DNA from: DASPLH01 sp035627675
GTDB lineage: Bacteria; Acidobacteriota; Terriglobia; Terriglobales; Acidobacteriaceae
Direction of reading: 5' to 3'
NCBI GenBank assembly: GCA_035627675.1
Contig: DASPLH010000119.1
Location: forward strand, 1 to 38,396
DNA: 38,396 nucleotides
A program made the translations under genes and the position numbers. The notes below the pieces were generated by a model, which did no database searches, was not told where the DNA came from, and was given only the letters and a program-made list of their open reading frames with translations. This document shows, piece by piece, positions 15,522 to 24,600 of the stretch. How positions within the stretch are numbered: position 1 is the first letter of the stretch; every line of letters starts with the position of its first letter.

Positions 15522-15797
15522 TTAGAAGTCGCTGGGCGCTTCCATCATCCCGTTGGCAATGGCCTCGTTGTCGCTCAAAGAGATGTCGTCCACTGTGGCG
15601 CTGCCTGTGGACATCTGGTGCCACACTCCATCGACTACCTTCGGCTCCAAACCGACACCGACGAGGAGGAAGTCGCGGAGGGCGTGTTCGCCGTCGATGA
15701 CCTTGGCGAAGCTCCGGCCGCCAAACGTGTAGTTGACCTGGAAGACCGGCGCCCCGTTCACCACGTTCCGGCGAAAGATGTGAAGGGTTCCGTACAT
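15522..15797 (-). CDS. Small hypothetical protein
   Basis: A 91-residue soluble protein, MYGTLHIFRRNVVNGAPVFQ..., then HALRDFLLVGVGLEPKVVDG and an acidic C-terminus. It has no signal peptide, membrane helix or motif I recognise. Support is its position filling the gap between a terminator and carD on the same strand. Coding-like composition also supports it, together with the lack of a better ORF on the other strand. It may be transcribed with carD. Function unknown. Confidence 0.55.
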   Translation of the reverse strand: MYGTLHIFRRNVVNGAPVFQVNYTFGGRSFAKVIDGEHALRDFLLVGVGLEPKVVDGVWHQMSTGSATVDDISLSDNEAIANGMMEAPSDF

Positions 15798-15945
15798 GCA
15801 CGGCTTAGACGCCTAATGCACAACGGCAGGTTTGAACCCGAGTTTCAACACCGTACACCACAGAGAGAGCACAGAGGCTGTAACGATCCTGCGTTCCCGG
15901 TGCTGAGAGTTCTTGGAGTGCTGGCGGAATCCTCTACTCAGGTAC

Positions 15946-16476
15946 TCAGGCTTCGAGGCTTGCCACTTCGGGGAAGCGTAACTTGCTCTTGTGGAGCGCC
16001 TTGCGCAACTCGTCTTCTATGTCGGTTTCCGGACAGTTGCGGGCCATCGCCAGCTCCGTAACCAGCAGGAACCGTGCGCGTTCCAGCATCTTCTTCTCAC
16101 GGAAGCTGAGCGGCTTTTCCTGGCCGAGCTTAAGCAGGCCCTTGAGGACGATCGCTACCTCCATCAGAGAACCGGTCCGCATCTTGTCGGAGTTCTCTTT
16201 GAACCGGTACTTCCAGTCCCCGTGGCTCTCGCATTTCCCGTCCATGAGGAACTCCATGATCTTCTGGATTTCCCCGTTCTTGACCACCTTCCGCAGTCCG
16301 ACGCTCTCCACGTTGTGGAAGGGCACCATGACCTTCAGGCTGCTGGACTTGATACGAAGCAGGTAGAATTTTTCGACCGTAGCCCCGATCGTGCGGCTGC
16401 TGATCTGCTCGATCACGCCGACGCCGTGATTGGGGTAAACAACTTTATCGCCGATGCTGAATGATGGATTACTCAT
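15946..16476 (-). CDS. carD: CarD/CdnL-family RNA polymerase-binding regulator
   Basis: 176 residues. The N-terminal CarD_CdnL_TRCF Tudor-like domain starts FSIGDKVVYPNHGVGVIEQI, which binds the beta subunit lobe of RNA polymerase. The C-terminal helical domain (about 60-165, with MEVAIVLKGLLKLGQEKPLSFREKKML) contacts promoter DNA at the upstream edge of the bubble. Members stabilise open complexes at rRNA and other promoters. A near-consensus promoter is present at 16517-16546. It is divergent from greA, another RNA polymerase-binding factor. Confidence 0.96.
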   Translation of the reverse strand: MSNPSFSIGDKVVYPNHGVGVIEQISSRTIGATVEKFYLLRIKSSSLKVMVPFHNVESVGLRKVVKNGEIQKIMEFLMDGKCESHGDWKYRFKENSDKMRTGSLMEVAIVLKGLLKLGQEKPLSFREKKMLERARFLLVTELAMARNCPETDIEDELRKALHKSKLRFPEVASLEA

Positions 16477-16516
16477 GCGGATCCCGCTCGCAAGCGGGGA
16501 AGAAGGGAACTAAGCA

Positions 16517-16546
16517 ATTATAGATTTGCACTTCAGTAAGCGTCAA
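16517..16546 (-). promoter_or_regulatory. Sigma-70-type promoter of carD
   Basis: On the minus strand TTGACG (16541-16546) and an exact TATAAT (16517-16522) are separated by 18 nt, with the -10 about 41 bp before the carD start. It is one of the best promoter matches in the window. Confidence 0.75.
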
Positions 16547-16666
16547 TCACGTGTTAACGGATTGTGCACTCGGTGACCCCGGTCACACATGCTAAATCCC
16601 TGCTCAAAAAGGCAGTTGCAGGAGCCACGCTCGCGCGCCCCGAAGCAGGATGGGCGGCTCCTTGGT

Positions 16667-16672
16667 TATAAT
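16667..16672 (+). promoter_or_regulatory. Probable -10 box of the greA transcript
   Basis: An exact TATAAT (GGTTATAATC context) lies 61 bp upstream of the greA start. No good -35 is visible at the expected distance, so this is a partial match only. Confidence 0.45.
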
Positions 16673-16733
16673 CTGTTGATGTTGGCCATTCTTTTTTTCG
16701 GCACTGATGCCGTAGCCGCAGGTAGGTCTGTTC

Positions 16734-17234
16734 ATGACAGAACACGTAAAACGGAAGCTCCAGGAAGAGATCGACGCGCTCGAACACGAGCTGAATCACG
16801 AGCTTCCCAAGGAATTGAAAAAGGCCGTAGCCCTCGGCGATCTCAGTGAAAACGCCGAGTACCACATGGCCAAGCAGCGGCAGGAGTTCGTCCGGGCCCG
16901 CCTCGGGCAGCTCAAGAAGCGCATGGGCGACCTGTCGTTGATCAACCTGTCGAACATCCCGAAGGACCGGGCGGCCCTGGGTTCCACCGTGGTCGTTTAC
17001 GACAACACGAAGGAAGAAGAGATCGAGTACCGGCTGGTGACCAGCGAAGAGTCGGATGTCACCAAGGGACTCATCTCGACGACCTCTCCGATTGGCCGCG
17101 CCCTGATGGGCAAGAAGGTCGGCGACACGACCACGGTCGTGACTCCGAACGGGGACCGCGAGCTGGAGGTCTTGAAGCTCCGGACGATCCACGACGAAGT
17201 TCCGTCCGGCCAGGAAGGTTCCGAGAAGCGATGA
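16734..17234 (+). CDS. greA: Transcription elongation factor GreA
   Basis: Rescues backtracked RNA polymerase by stimulating transcript cleavage through the secondary channel. It has 166 residues. The N-terminal coiled coil (about 1-75) carries the tip motif DLSENAEYH, with Asp36 and Glu39 at the catalytic-tip positions. The FKBP-like C-terminal domain (about 80-155) contains the SPIGRALMGKKVGD block. An AGGTAGG ribosome-binding site precedes ATG 16734. The stop overlaps the start of the next gene by 4 bp (ATGA), so the two are translationally coupled. Confidence 0.97.
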   Translation: MTEHVKRKLQEEIDALEHELNHELPKELKKAVALGDLSENAEYHMAKQRQEFVRARLGQLKKRMGDLSLINLSNIPKDRAALGSTVVVYDNTKEEEIEYRLVTSEESDVTKGLISTTSPIGRALMGKKVGDTTTVVTPNGDRELEVLKLRTIHDEVPSGQEGSEKR

Positions 17235-17878
17235 CCTGGACCAGCGCAGTTGGGCGCGCCTCCGCGGTTCTGCTCTACAAGATCGTGCATGGGCTTGCGC
17301 TGACGCGCATCTCGCCCAACGTGCTGACCTTCATCGGACTGGTCATCAACATCATCGCCGCATGTTTCTTCGGATTTGCCAGCGCCGACAACGACCAGCC
17401 CCGCATGTTTCTCTACGCCGGGCTGGTCATCATCGGCGCCGGCATCTTTGACATGGTGGACGGCCGCGTCGCCCGCGCCACCAACCAGGTTACGGATTTC
17501 GGGGGGTTCTTCGATTCCGTCATCGACCGCTACAGCGACGTTGCCCTGTTTTTTGGACTGCTCGTCTACTACGCACGCGCGAACCGCTTCTTCTACGTCG
17601 TGCTGGTCGCCTTTGTGATGACCAGTTCGGTGATGGTCAGCTACACCCGCGCGCGCGCCGAAAGCCTGATCGAGAAGTGCAAGGTCGGCTTCATGGAGCG
17701 CCCGGAGCGCATCGTGCTGGTCATCATTGGAGCGTTGTTCAACAGCATGGCCCCCGTGCTCTGGGTCATCGCCGTTCTCTCGACGATCACGGTCATACAC
17801 CGTATTCGTTATACCTACGAGCAGACGACCCTGAAGGACCGGGCGGAGCGGGAGTTAGCGCTACAGAACTCGCGGTAA
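17231..17878 (+). CDS. CDP-alcohol phosphatidyltransferase family membrane enzyme
   Basis: A 215-residue inner-membrane enzyme that joins a CDP-activated lipid or alcohol to an acceptor in phospholipid synthesis. The family motif DGxxARxxxxxxxxGxxxDxxxD is exact: Asp77, Gly78, Ala81, Arg82, Gly91, Asp95, Asp99. These are the metal- and CDP-binding residues. About six transmembrane helices are expected. Likely products are phosphatidylglycerophosphate or phosphatidylinositol-phosphate-like lipids; the sequence alone does not decide. Coupled by ATGA overlap to greA and 4 bp from the downstream crystallin-like gene. Confidence 0.93.
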   Translation: MTWTSAVGRASAVLLYKIVHGLALTRISPNVLTFIGLVINIIAACFFGFASADNDQPRMFLYAGLVIIGAGIFDMVDGRVARATNQVTDFGGFFDSVIDRYSDVALFFGLLVYYARANRFFYVVLVAFVMTSSVMVSYTRARAESLIEKCKVGFMERPERIVLVIIGALFNSMAPVLWVIAVLSTITVIHRIRYTYEQTTLKDRAERELALQNSR

Positions 17879-17882
17879 GAAC

Positions 17883-18590
17883 ATGAGCACTCGCCGGCCT
17901 CTCCTTGCTTTCGTGCTGCTGCTCGCGACCGTGGCGCCCGCCGCAGCGCAATGGGTGTCGTTCCGCATACCGCGGAACGGCGCTTGTTTCTTCACCAACC
18001 CTGAGTTCAAGGGCGACCGCTTCTGCATTGGAGTCGCCGAGAACCTGCCCACCCTCTCGGCAGTCTTCAGCCGCAAGATATCTTCCGTTCGGCTGTATGG
18101 GAAAGCGGAAGTGCAGGCCTTTTCGGCGGCGAGGTACGCGGGACAGCAGGTACTCATCTCCACCAGCGTCAGCGACCTGCGCAGGCCCGCCGAACAGCAG
18201 GACGCGGTGGGGTGGAACGATCGCATCCTCTCCCTGAAGGTAATCGACAATCCCACGCGCCAGCCGCACGCACGTCGCGCCCGTGCCGTAACCGACCGGG
18301 ACCCGCCCGAGAACGGCGCGTGCTTATTCGAGGCGGCTCGCTACCGGGGAGCGTCCTTCTGCCTGGAAGCCGGAAAGCGAGAGGCTTTGCCCGAAAACAT
18401 GGCGAAGCGCGTCTCTTCCGTTCGCGTTTACGGCAGGGCGCACCTGAAAGTCTTCGACGGCGCCGGGTTCGATGGCTACGACCTGGAGATATGGTCGAGC
18501 GTCCGCGACCTGCGCGAGATCGCCAGCCGCGGCGATATCTACCAGAACTGGAACGACCGCATCGCCTCGGTTGAGGTTTTGGGCGAGTAG
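17883..18590 (+). CDS. Secreted beta/gamma-crystallin-like (peptidase inhibitor I36-like) two-domain protein
   Basis: 235 residues with a signal peptide (MSTRRPLLAFVLLLATVAPAAA). Two homologous domains follow (about 25-128 and 140-235). Each starts NGACxF...F/YxGxxFC and ends YGxAxxxxF...WNDRIxSxxV, the double Greek-key pattern of beta/gamma-crystallins and I36 inhibitors. The calcium-binding (N/D)(N/D)xx(S/T)S motif is degenerate (NDRILS, NDRIAS), so calcium binding is uncertain. It is placed four bases after the phosphatidyltransferase, within the greA transcript. An extracytoplasmic structural or inhibitory role is inferred from the fold. Confidence 0.78.
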   Translation: MSTRRPLLAFVLLLATVAPAAAQWVSFRIPRNGACFFTNPEFKGDRFCIGVAENLPTLSAVFSRKISSVRLYGKAEVQAFSAARYAGQQVLISTSVSDLRRPAEQQDAVGWNDRILSLKVIDNPTRQPHARRARAVTDRDPPENGACLFEAARYRGASFCLEAGKREALPENMAKRVSSVRVYGRAHLKVFDGAGFDGYDLEIWSSVRDLREIASRGDIYQNWNDRIASVEVLGE

Positions 18591-18681
18591 CCCTTATTTC
18601 CACGTAAATCTTTGCTTTGACCGCAACCGTGAGACCCGCCGGGCAACTCAGAACCCGGTTTGGCATGTCCCACTCGGAGTG

Positions 18682-20412
18682 ATGGGTTCTCTGGGACGAA
18701 AACGTAAGTGTGCAACGGGTCTGGCAGCCTTGGGCCTGCTCATTTGGAGTCTTGCCGTCGGATGCGGTCAGGGTACGTCCAACGAGTCCGACGATCCAAA
18801 CCAAAATCCCTCCACCGGGGCTGGCGGCCTGCAAGGCGTGTTGATGTGGAAGGGCGACACCTCGGGCGCAGGGCTGTACGGCTCCGAGACGAAGCTGACG
18901 CCGCAGAACGTGAATCCGCAACAGTTCGGGTTGCGGGCGCGCTTCGAAGTGGACGGCTATGTCGTGGCGCAGCCTCTCTATGTGTCGCAACTGAACATGG
19001 GCGACAAGGGCGTGCACGACGTGGTTCTCGTCGCGACCGAGCACAACTCGATTTACGCGTTCGACGCGAACGGCGGCCCGTCGGCGCTGCTCTGGCAGCG
19101 CACCTACAACGAGAACAACTCCACTCCGGCGCCTGACAATTACGGCGGGCGCACCACGCTTGGCGGCGAGATTGGCATCACCGGCACTCCGGTAATCGAC
19201 CGCAGTACCGGCGCGATGTATTTCGTCACCATGATTCAACGCGCCGGAGTCATCGAGCAGTGGCTTCGCGCGGTGGACATCAAGACGGGCGCCGACTTCG
19301 GTCCCGGCAGCATGAAGATCGAGGCCAGCGTGCCGGGCGACGGCCGCGGCTCGGTCAACGGCCAGATCCCGTTCGACCCGGTGCTCCAGAACCAGCGTCC
19401 CGGTCTTGTCCTGTTGAACGGCAAGGTTCTCATCGCCTGGGGTTCGTTCTCGGACTGGGGCCTGTATCACGGCTGGCTCATGGCGTACGACGCGGCATCG
19501 CTCCAGCGGGTGGCGGTGTTCAATCCCACCCCGCAGCACCAGGCCGTTGACGACGTGTTCGGTCCCGCCGATCACGGCGGCGGAGGCGCGTTCTGGCAGG
19601 GCGGCGCGCCCCCCACGATCGACGCACAAGGGAACATCTACATCGTCGCGTCCGACGGCAGCTTCAATGCGGACCAGGGCGGCAGCAACTATTCCGATAC
19701 CGTTCTGCGCCTGCAACTGACCAACTCCGGCTTCCAGGTCATGGATTGGTTCACGCCGGCCAACGAGCGGTGCGTGAACATGGCTGACCTCGAAATCGGC
19801 TCGGGCGGCGTGGTGCTGTTGCCGAGTTCGGCGGGCGGAGGCCGGAGGGCCGTGGTCATCAACAAGGAAGGCCGTCTCTACGTCCTCAACCCGGATAACC
19901 TTGGCAAGTTCAACCCGGCCGGCGACTCGCAGATTCCGCAGCAGTTCATGGTTGGCGCGCAGCAATGTTTCGAGGGCATGGGCGAGGGTCACGCCGAAGG
20001 AGCCGACTGGAACCGGCTGTACGGAAATCCGGCTTACTGGGCCGGGAACCTGTACGTCGCACCTTCCAACACCACGCTGCGGCAGTACGCTGTACAGAAC
20101 GGCACGGTGCAGATCGCCCCGTTGGCGCAGAGCGGAGTCGCTTTCGGATTCCGGGGCGGAGGCGTGGTCGTCTCCGCAAACGGCAACTCGAACGGCATCG
20201 TGTGGGTGCTGCAAAAGGAACCGTCCGTGGGGGCCGCGGTGCTGCACGCATTCGACGCCACCAGCGTTTCGCGCGAGCTGTGGAACAGCAGCATGAACGC
20301 ACCGCGCGATGCCATGAACACCGGAACCAGTTTCGGAGTCCCGGTCGTGGCCGACGGGCGCGTGATCGCCGCGGGGAAACGGCAAGTCAGCGTGTACGGG
20401 CTGTTGCAGTAG
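18682..20412 (+). CDS. Quinoprotein-like (PQQ-type) beta-propeller lipoprotein
   Basis: 576 residues. The signal peptide ends in the lipobox LAVGC, followed by a Ser/Asn/Asp-rich linker. The body has repeated WD-like/PQQ-like blades such as HNSIYAFDANGG, GTPVIDRSTGAMYFVT, EGRLYVLNPDNLGK and GVPVVADGRVIAAGKRQVSV. Similar acidobacterial and planctomycete proteins are usually called pyrrolo-quinoline-quinone repeat proteins. No haem-binding CxxCH is present, so it is not a complete quinohaemoprotein dehydrogenase and may be a structural propeller. ATG 18682 starts the signal peptide; a longer in-frame reading overlaps the previous gene and is rejected. Confidence 0.85.
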   Translation: MGSLGRKRKCATGLAALGLLIWSLAVGCGQGTSNESDDPNQNPSTGAGGLQGVLMWKGDTSGAGLYGSETKLTPQNVNPQQFGLRARFEVDGYVVAQPLYVSQLNMGDKGVHDVVLVATEHNSIYAFDANGGPSALLWQRTYNENNSTPAPDNYGGRTTLGGEIGITGTPVIDRSTGAMYFVTMIQRAGVIEQWLRAVDIKTGADFGPGSMKIEASVPGDGRGSVNGQIPFDPVLQNQRPGLVLLNGKVLIAWGSFSDWGLYHGWLMAYDAASLQRVAVFNPTPQHQAVDDVFGPADHGGGGAFWQGGAPPTIDAQGNIYIVASDGSFNADQGGSNYSDTVLRLQLTNSGFQVMDWFTPANERCVNMADLEIGSGGVVLLPSSAGGGRRAVVINKEGRLYVLNPDNLGKFNPAGDSQIPQQFMVGAQQCFEGMGEGHAEGADWNRLYGNPAYWAGNLYVAPSNTTLRQYAVQNGTVQIAPLAQSGVAFGFRGGGVVVSANGNSNGIVWVLQKEPSVGAAVLHAFDATSVSRELWNSSMNAPRDAMNTGTSFGVPVVADGRVIAAGKRQVSVYGLLQ

Positions 20413-20432
20413 GCAGGATCTCAGTCCAGCAT

Positions 20433-20452
20433 GGGCCGGCGAGAGCCGGCCC
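20433..20452 (+). terminator. Probable terminator of the propeller lipoprotein gene
   Basis: A perfect 8-bp GC-only stem (GGGCCGGC/GCCGGCCC) with a GAGA loop lies 20 bp past the stop. The tail (GAACTCTTTG) is only weakly T-rich. Confidence 0.55.
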
Positions 20453-20497
20453 GAACTCTTTGCGTCAACATCCTGTTCTGCTGCGCAATGCTAGACT

Positions 20498-21454
20498 ATG
20501 CAGTTTCTCTCACCCCGAATCGAAGGAACCTACTTGGCACCTTTTCCGGTAGTCCTCGTGCACGGTGGCGCATGGGCCATTCCCGACGACATGGTGGAAT
20601 CTCACCTGCGCGGCGTCCGCGCCGCCAGTGAAGCCGGTTGGCTGGCGCTGGAGAAGGGCGGCTCGGCACTGGACGCAGTCGAGGAGGCCGTTGCCGTCCT
20701 CGAGAACGATGAGACATTCGACGCCGGGCGAGGCTCATTCCTCAATCGCGACGGACGCGTGCAACTCGACGCGCTCCTCATGGACGGTGCAACCCTGCGC
20801 GCCGGTGGCGTGGGCTGCGTCGAGCGGATCAGGAATCCCGTGCGTGCGGCCAGGGCCGTTCTTGAAAAAAGCCCGCATGTCTATTTCGTCGGAGAAGGCG
20901 CGGAGCGCTTCGCAGCCGAGAGCGGCGTCGAGCTTTGTGACAACGCGGATCTGGTCGTTCAGCGTGAGATTGACCGTCTTGCCTGTGCAAAGGAACAGCA
21001 ATACCTGACCGTCCCCGGAGAGTTCTGCGGGCCTGCTTCGTCTCACGACACCGTGGGAGCCGTCGCTCTCGACCGCCACGGCAACATCGCGGCCGCGACC
21101 TCGACCGGGGGGACGCTCAACAAGGCGCCCGGAAGGGTAGGGGACTCCTCCCTGATCGGCTGCGGATGCTATGCCGACAACGAAACGGCGGCGGCCTCGA
21201 CCACCGGATGGGGCGAGCCGATGATGAAACTTGTCCTCGCCAAGTGGGCTACCGACCGGGTCACCGCCGACCGCGATCCGGCGAAAGCCGCGTCCGAAGC
21301 CATCTCTTACCTGCAACGCCGTCTGAACGGGCACGGCGGAATCATTCTCATCGACCGGCTGGGCCGGATCGGCATTTCGTACAACACCCCGCGGATGGCA
21401 TGGGGATGCCGGACGCAGTGGGGCACACAGTCAGGGACTGAAATCTCGAAGTAA
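20498..21454 (+). CDS. Isoaspartyl peptidase / plant-type L-asparaginase
   Basis: A 318-residue N-terminal-nucleophile (Ntn) hydrolase of the isoaspartyl peptidase/asparaginase family. It hydrolyses beta-aspartyl peptides and asparagine. The precursor autocleaves before Thr185 in SHDTVGAVALD, which becomes the nucleophile. The alpha subunit has the family's VHGGAWAIP and DAGRGSFLNRDG motifs. The beta subunit has the GDSSLIGCGCYADN substrate-binding region. The end GCRTQWG differs from the usual family C-terminus. No strong ribosome-binding site precedes ATG 20498, and a shorter start is possible. Confidence 0.92.
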   Translation: MQFLSPRIEGTYLAPFPVVLVHGGAWAIPDDMVESHLRGVRAASEAGWLALEKGGSALDAVEEAVAVLENDETFDAGRGSFLNRDGRVQLDALLMDGATLRAGGVGCVERIRNPVRAARAVLEKSPHVYFVGEGAERFAAESGVELCDNADLVVQREIDRLACAKEQQYLTVPGEFCGPASSHDTVGAVALDRHGNIAAATSTGGTLNKAPGRVGDSSLIGCGCYADNETAAASTTGWGEPMMKLVLAKWATDRVTADRDPAKAASEAISYLQRRLNGHGGIILIDRLGRIGISYNTPRMAWGCRTQWGTQSGTEISK

Positions 21455-21485
21455 GTATTTATGCAGCCTGATCCTACTCGCCTAC

Positions 21486-21513
21486 TTGCTTTGTAAGTAC
21501 ATCCTGTTATAGA
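21486..21513 (+). promoter_or_regulatory. Possible promoter of the Oar-like receptor gene
   Basis: TTGCTT (21486-21491) and TATAGA (21508-21513) are separated by 16 nt in a locally AT-richer stretch. A leader of about 115 nt would precede the ATG at 21635. Confidence 0.45.
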
Positions 21514-21634
21514 ACTTGCCGACACGATTGGAACCGAAGGGATGGCTCGGACCAATGCGCGAGGTATTGGCTCGCGTTCGTGAAGGGAATCGTCAAACAA
21601 CACCGCCTATTGAGGCTTCTGAGGATCAACAAAA

Positions 21635-24600
21635 ATGATCAGGATCTTTCGGCTGTTTGCAGTGGCCGCCGTGCTGGCATTGCTTGCAGCCAGCGCCGTT
21701 GCACAGGTCGCCACAGCGGAACTCCACGTACAAGTGAAGGACGCGAACGGCGCCGTGCTCAAGAACGCGACCGTGTCCGTGCGCAATTACGCCACGAACA
21801 TCGAGCGCACCCAGACGGCCAACATCGAAGGTGAGTATCCCTTCCGCGCCTTGCCGCCAGGCCGCTACGAAGTGACGATCGACGCTCCCGGATTCGCAAA
21901 ATCCGTGGCCAAAGATGTTGTCGTGACCGTCGGCCAGATCGCCGAGTTCCCGGTCACGATGCGGGTCGCCAGCGTGACCGAAGTGGTGAACGTGACGTCG
22001 GAAGCGGAACTGGTCGAGACCCAGCGCACGACGACCGGCACCACGATCGAGCAGACGCGTATCGACAACCTGCCGACGAACGGACGCAACTACATCAACT
22101 TCGCGCTGACGGATTCGCGGCTTGCCCGCGACACGGCTCCCAGCATCGGCGCGGCGCCAACGTCGGGCCTCAACGTGGGCGGCCAGCGCGCTCGCAACAA
22201 CCAGGTCAACGTCGATGGCATGGATGCCGTCGATAACTCGACCAACGGCATCCGTTCGACCGTGTCGCAGGAGGCGGTGCAGGAGTTCCAACTGCTGACC
22301 AACGGTTACAACGCCGAGTACGGCCGCGCCTCCGGCGGCATCGTCAACATCATCACCAAGAGCGGCGGCAACCAGTACCACGGCAGCGGCTACGGATACC
22401 TCCGCAACCGCAAGATCCAGGCCACGAACCCCTTCAGCACCATCGAAGACCCGGCGTACACGCGCGTGCAGAGCGGCTTGACGTTCGGCGGACCGATCCT
22501 CCGCGACCGCACGTTCTTCTTCCTGTCGTACGAGAACACGCGGCGTCACGAGAGCGGCTACAGCAGCATCGGCCAGGACAACTTCGGCCTCACCACTCCC
22601 GCCGACGTGTCGCGCTTCTTCGGCCTGCCGGCCGGAGCCCTCGTGCTGCCGGTCACCGCGCAGCAGGCGGCGATCCTCGGCGCGCTGCCGGTGAATGCCG
22701 CAACGCAGCAGTACGCGATGGCCACGGCCGTCGCCGGCAACGTCGCGCTGAACGGCCTCAACCCGGTCTTCGCCGCGCTGGTTCCGGCCACGCAGGGCCG
22801 CGCGTTCGCCAACGTCAACTCGACGAACGGCGCGCCCATCGTGCTGCCGGCGTCGTACGTTCCGTTGAACTCGCTGCGAGGCAACTTCCCGATCTTCGAG
22901 GGAACCAGCGTTTACAGCGCCCGCATTGACCACAAGCTCAACAACAACCAGCAGATGCTGCTGCGCGCGGCGGTGAGCCCGAGCACGGCCGACGGCATCC
23001 AGGTGCAGGCGCAGGGACCGCAGAACTTCGGTCAGAACGCGTGGTCGCGCACTTCGGAACAGCAGTTCCGCGATTTCTCGATCACCGGCCAGCACACCTG
23101 GACGATCGGCACCAACAAGGTCAACGAGTTCCGTTACCAGTTTGCCCGCCGCGGCTTGCTGTACAGCTACTCGCGCCAGGCTCCGGGCGGGTCGCAGGTG
23201 GCGGTCAACATCCCCGGCGTGGCCTTCTTCGGCCGCGAGCCGTTCAGCTACGTGAACCGCAAGGAGCTTCGCAACCAGTGGACTGACAGCTTCACGTGGA
23301 CGCTGGGTTCGCACACGCTGAAGTTCGGCGCTGACGTGAACTATCTGCCGCTCGAAGCCGACTTCACCGTGAACTTCGGCGGCATCTACAACTTCGGCGA
23401 TGCCGGCGTTCCTTCGGGCTTCACCGCCGCGCAGTGCCAGGCCTTCGGACTGGGCAGCAATGCCAACTGCGCCCTGCCGATCACGGCGGTGCAGACCTAC
23501 GGCGCTGGAGTGCCGCAGAACTTCATCCAGGGTGTCGGCAACCCGCACGACGAGTTCAGCAACAAGACGCTCGGCTTCTTCGTGCAGGACACGTGGCGCG
23601 TGGCGCGCAACGTGACGATCAACTACGGCGTGCGTTACGACGTGGAGTACACGCCGACGTTCGCCGCCAGCACGGCTCTCGCGCAGGAAGCGCAGAACAG
23701 GCTCGGCATCACGCAGGGCATTCCCCGCGACTACAACAACATCGCACCCCGCATCGGCATCGCGTGGGACCCGTGGAGCGACGGCAAGACCGTCATCCGC
23801 GCCTCCTTCGGCATGTTCTACGACCACCCGCTGCTGGCGCTCGCGTTCAACTCCGACGTGGCTGACGCCTCGCAGGCGCCGCAGATCGTTCTCTTCGGAA
23901 GCCCGCGGATTGGCGGTTGCGGCCTGAACGCGGCCAACACCTTCACCGGCGTGTACGGCGCGTGTCCGCTGGCCGGACCCGCGGCCCTGAACTATCTCGC
24001 GGCTGAGCAGCGTTTCGATCCGACGCCCAACGCGCCCTCGCTCTGGCGCGACCAGGCGTACCTGACGGCGGGGCCGGGCGGCACTCCGATCGGCGTTACC
24101 ATGCAGCCGTTCGGGTTCCCGACCGCGCGGGACTTCGTGTACCCGTACTCGAACCAGGTGAACTTCACTCTCGAGCACGATTTCGGACACAACATCGCCG
24201 CCAGCCTGCAGTACAACTTCAACGGCGGCCGCCACCTCAATCGTCCGATCAACGCCAACGCTGCGCGTACCGACCTCGAAGTGCAGAACTGGCAGATCGC
24301 TATGAACGATCCGGCGTGGAACGGCAGCGCGGCTCTTCAGGCGGCGCGGGCCGGCTTCGCCAACGATCCTCGCCAGGTGACGACTCCGACTGGACTGCCG
24401 ATCTCGCAGTACACGGTCGGCGGCCAGACGTTCACCTACGTGATCCCGGCGACGGTCAGCTTCTTCCGTCCCTCGGGCGTCAACATCGGGCTGATCCCGT
24501 TCAACACCACGGCGAGCCCGACGAACCCGTACTTCCTGCTGCGCAGCTACCTCGATGCTGTCGGTCTGCCTGACATGGGACCGATCCCGTTCAGCGACAT

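Noticed and set aside
18169..20385. A 738-residue open frame opposite the beta-propeller lipoprotein
   Set aside because: No recognisable motif, extreme Arg/Val/His composition and full overlap with a lipoprotein that has a lipobox and blades.
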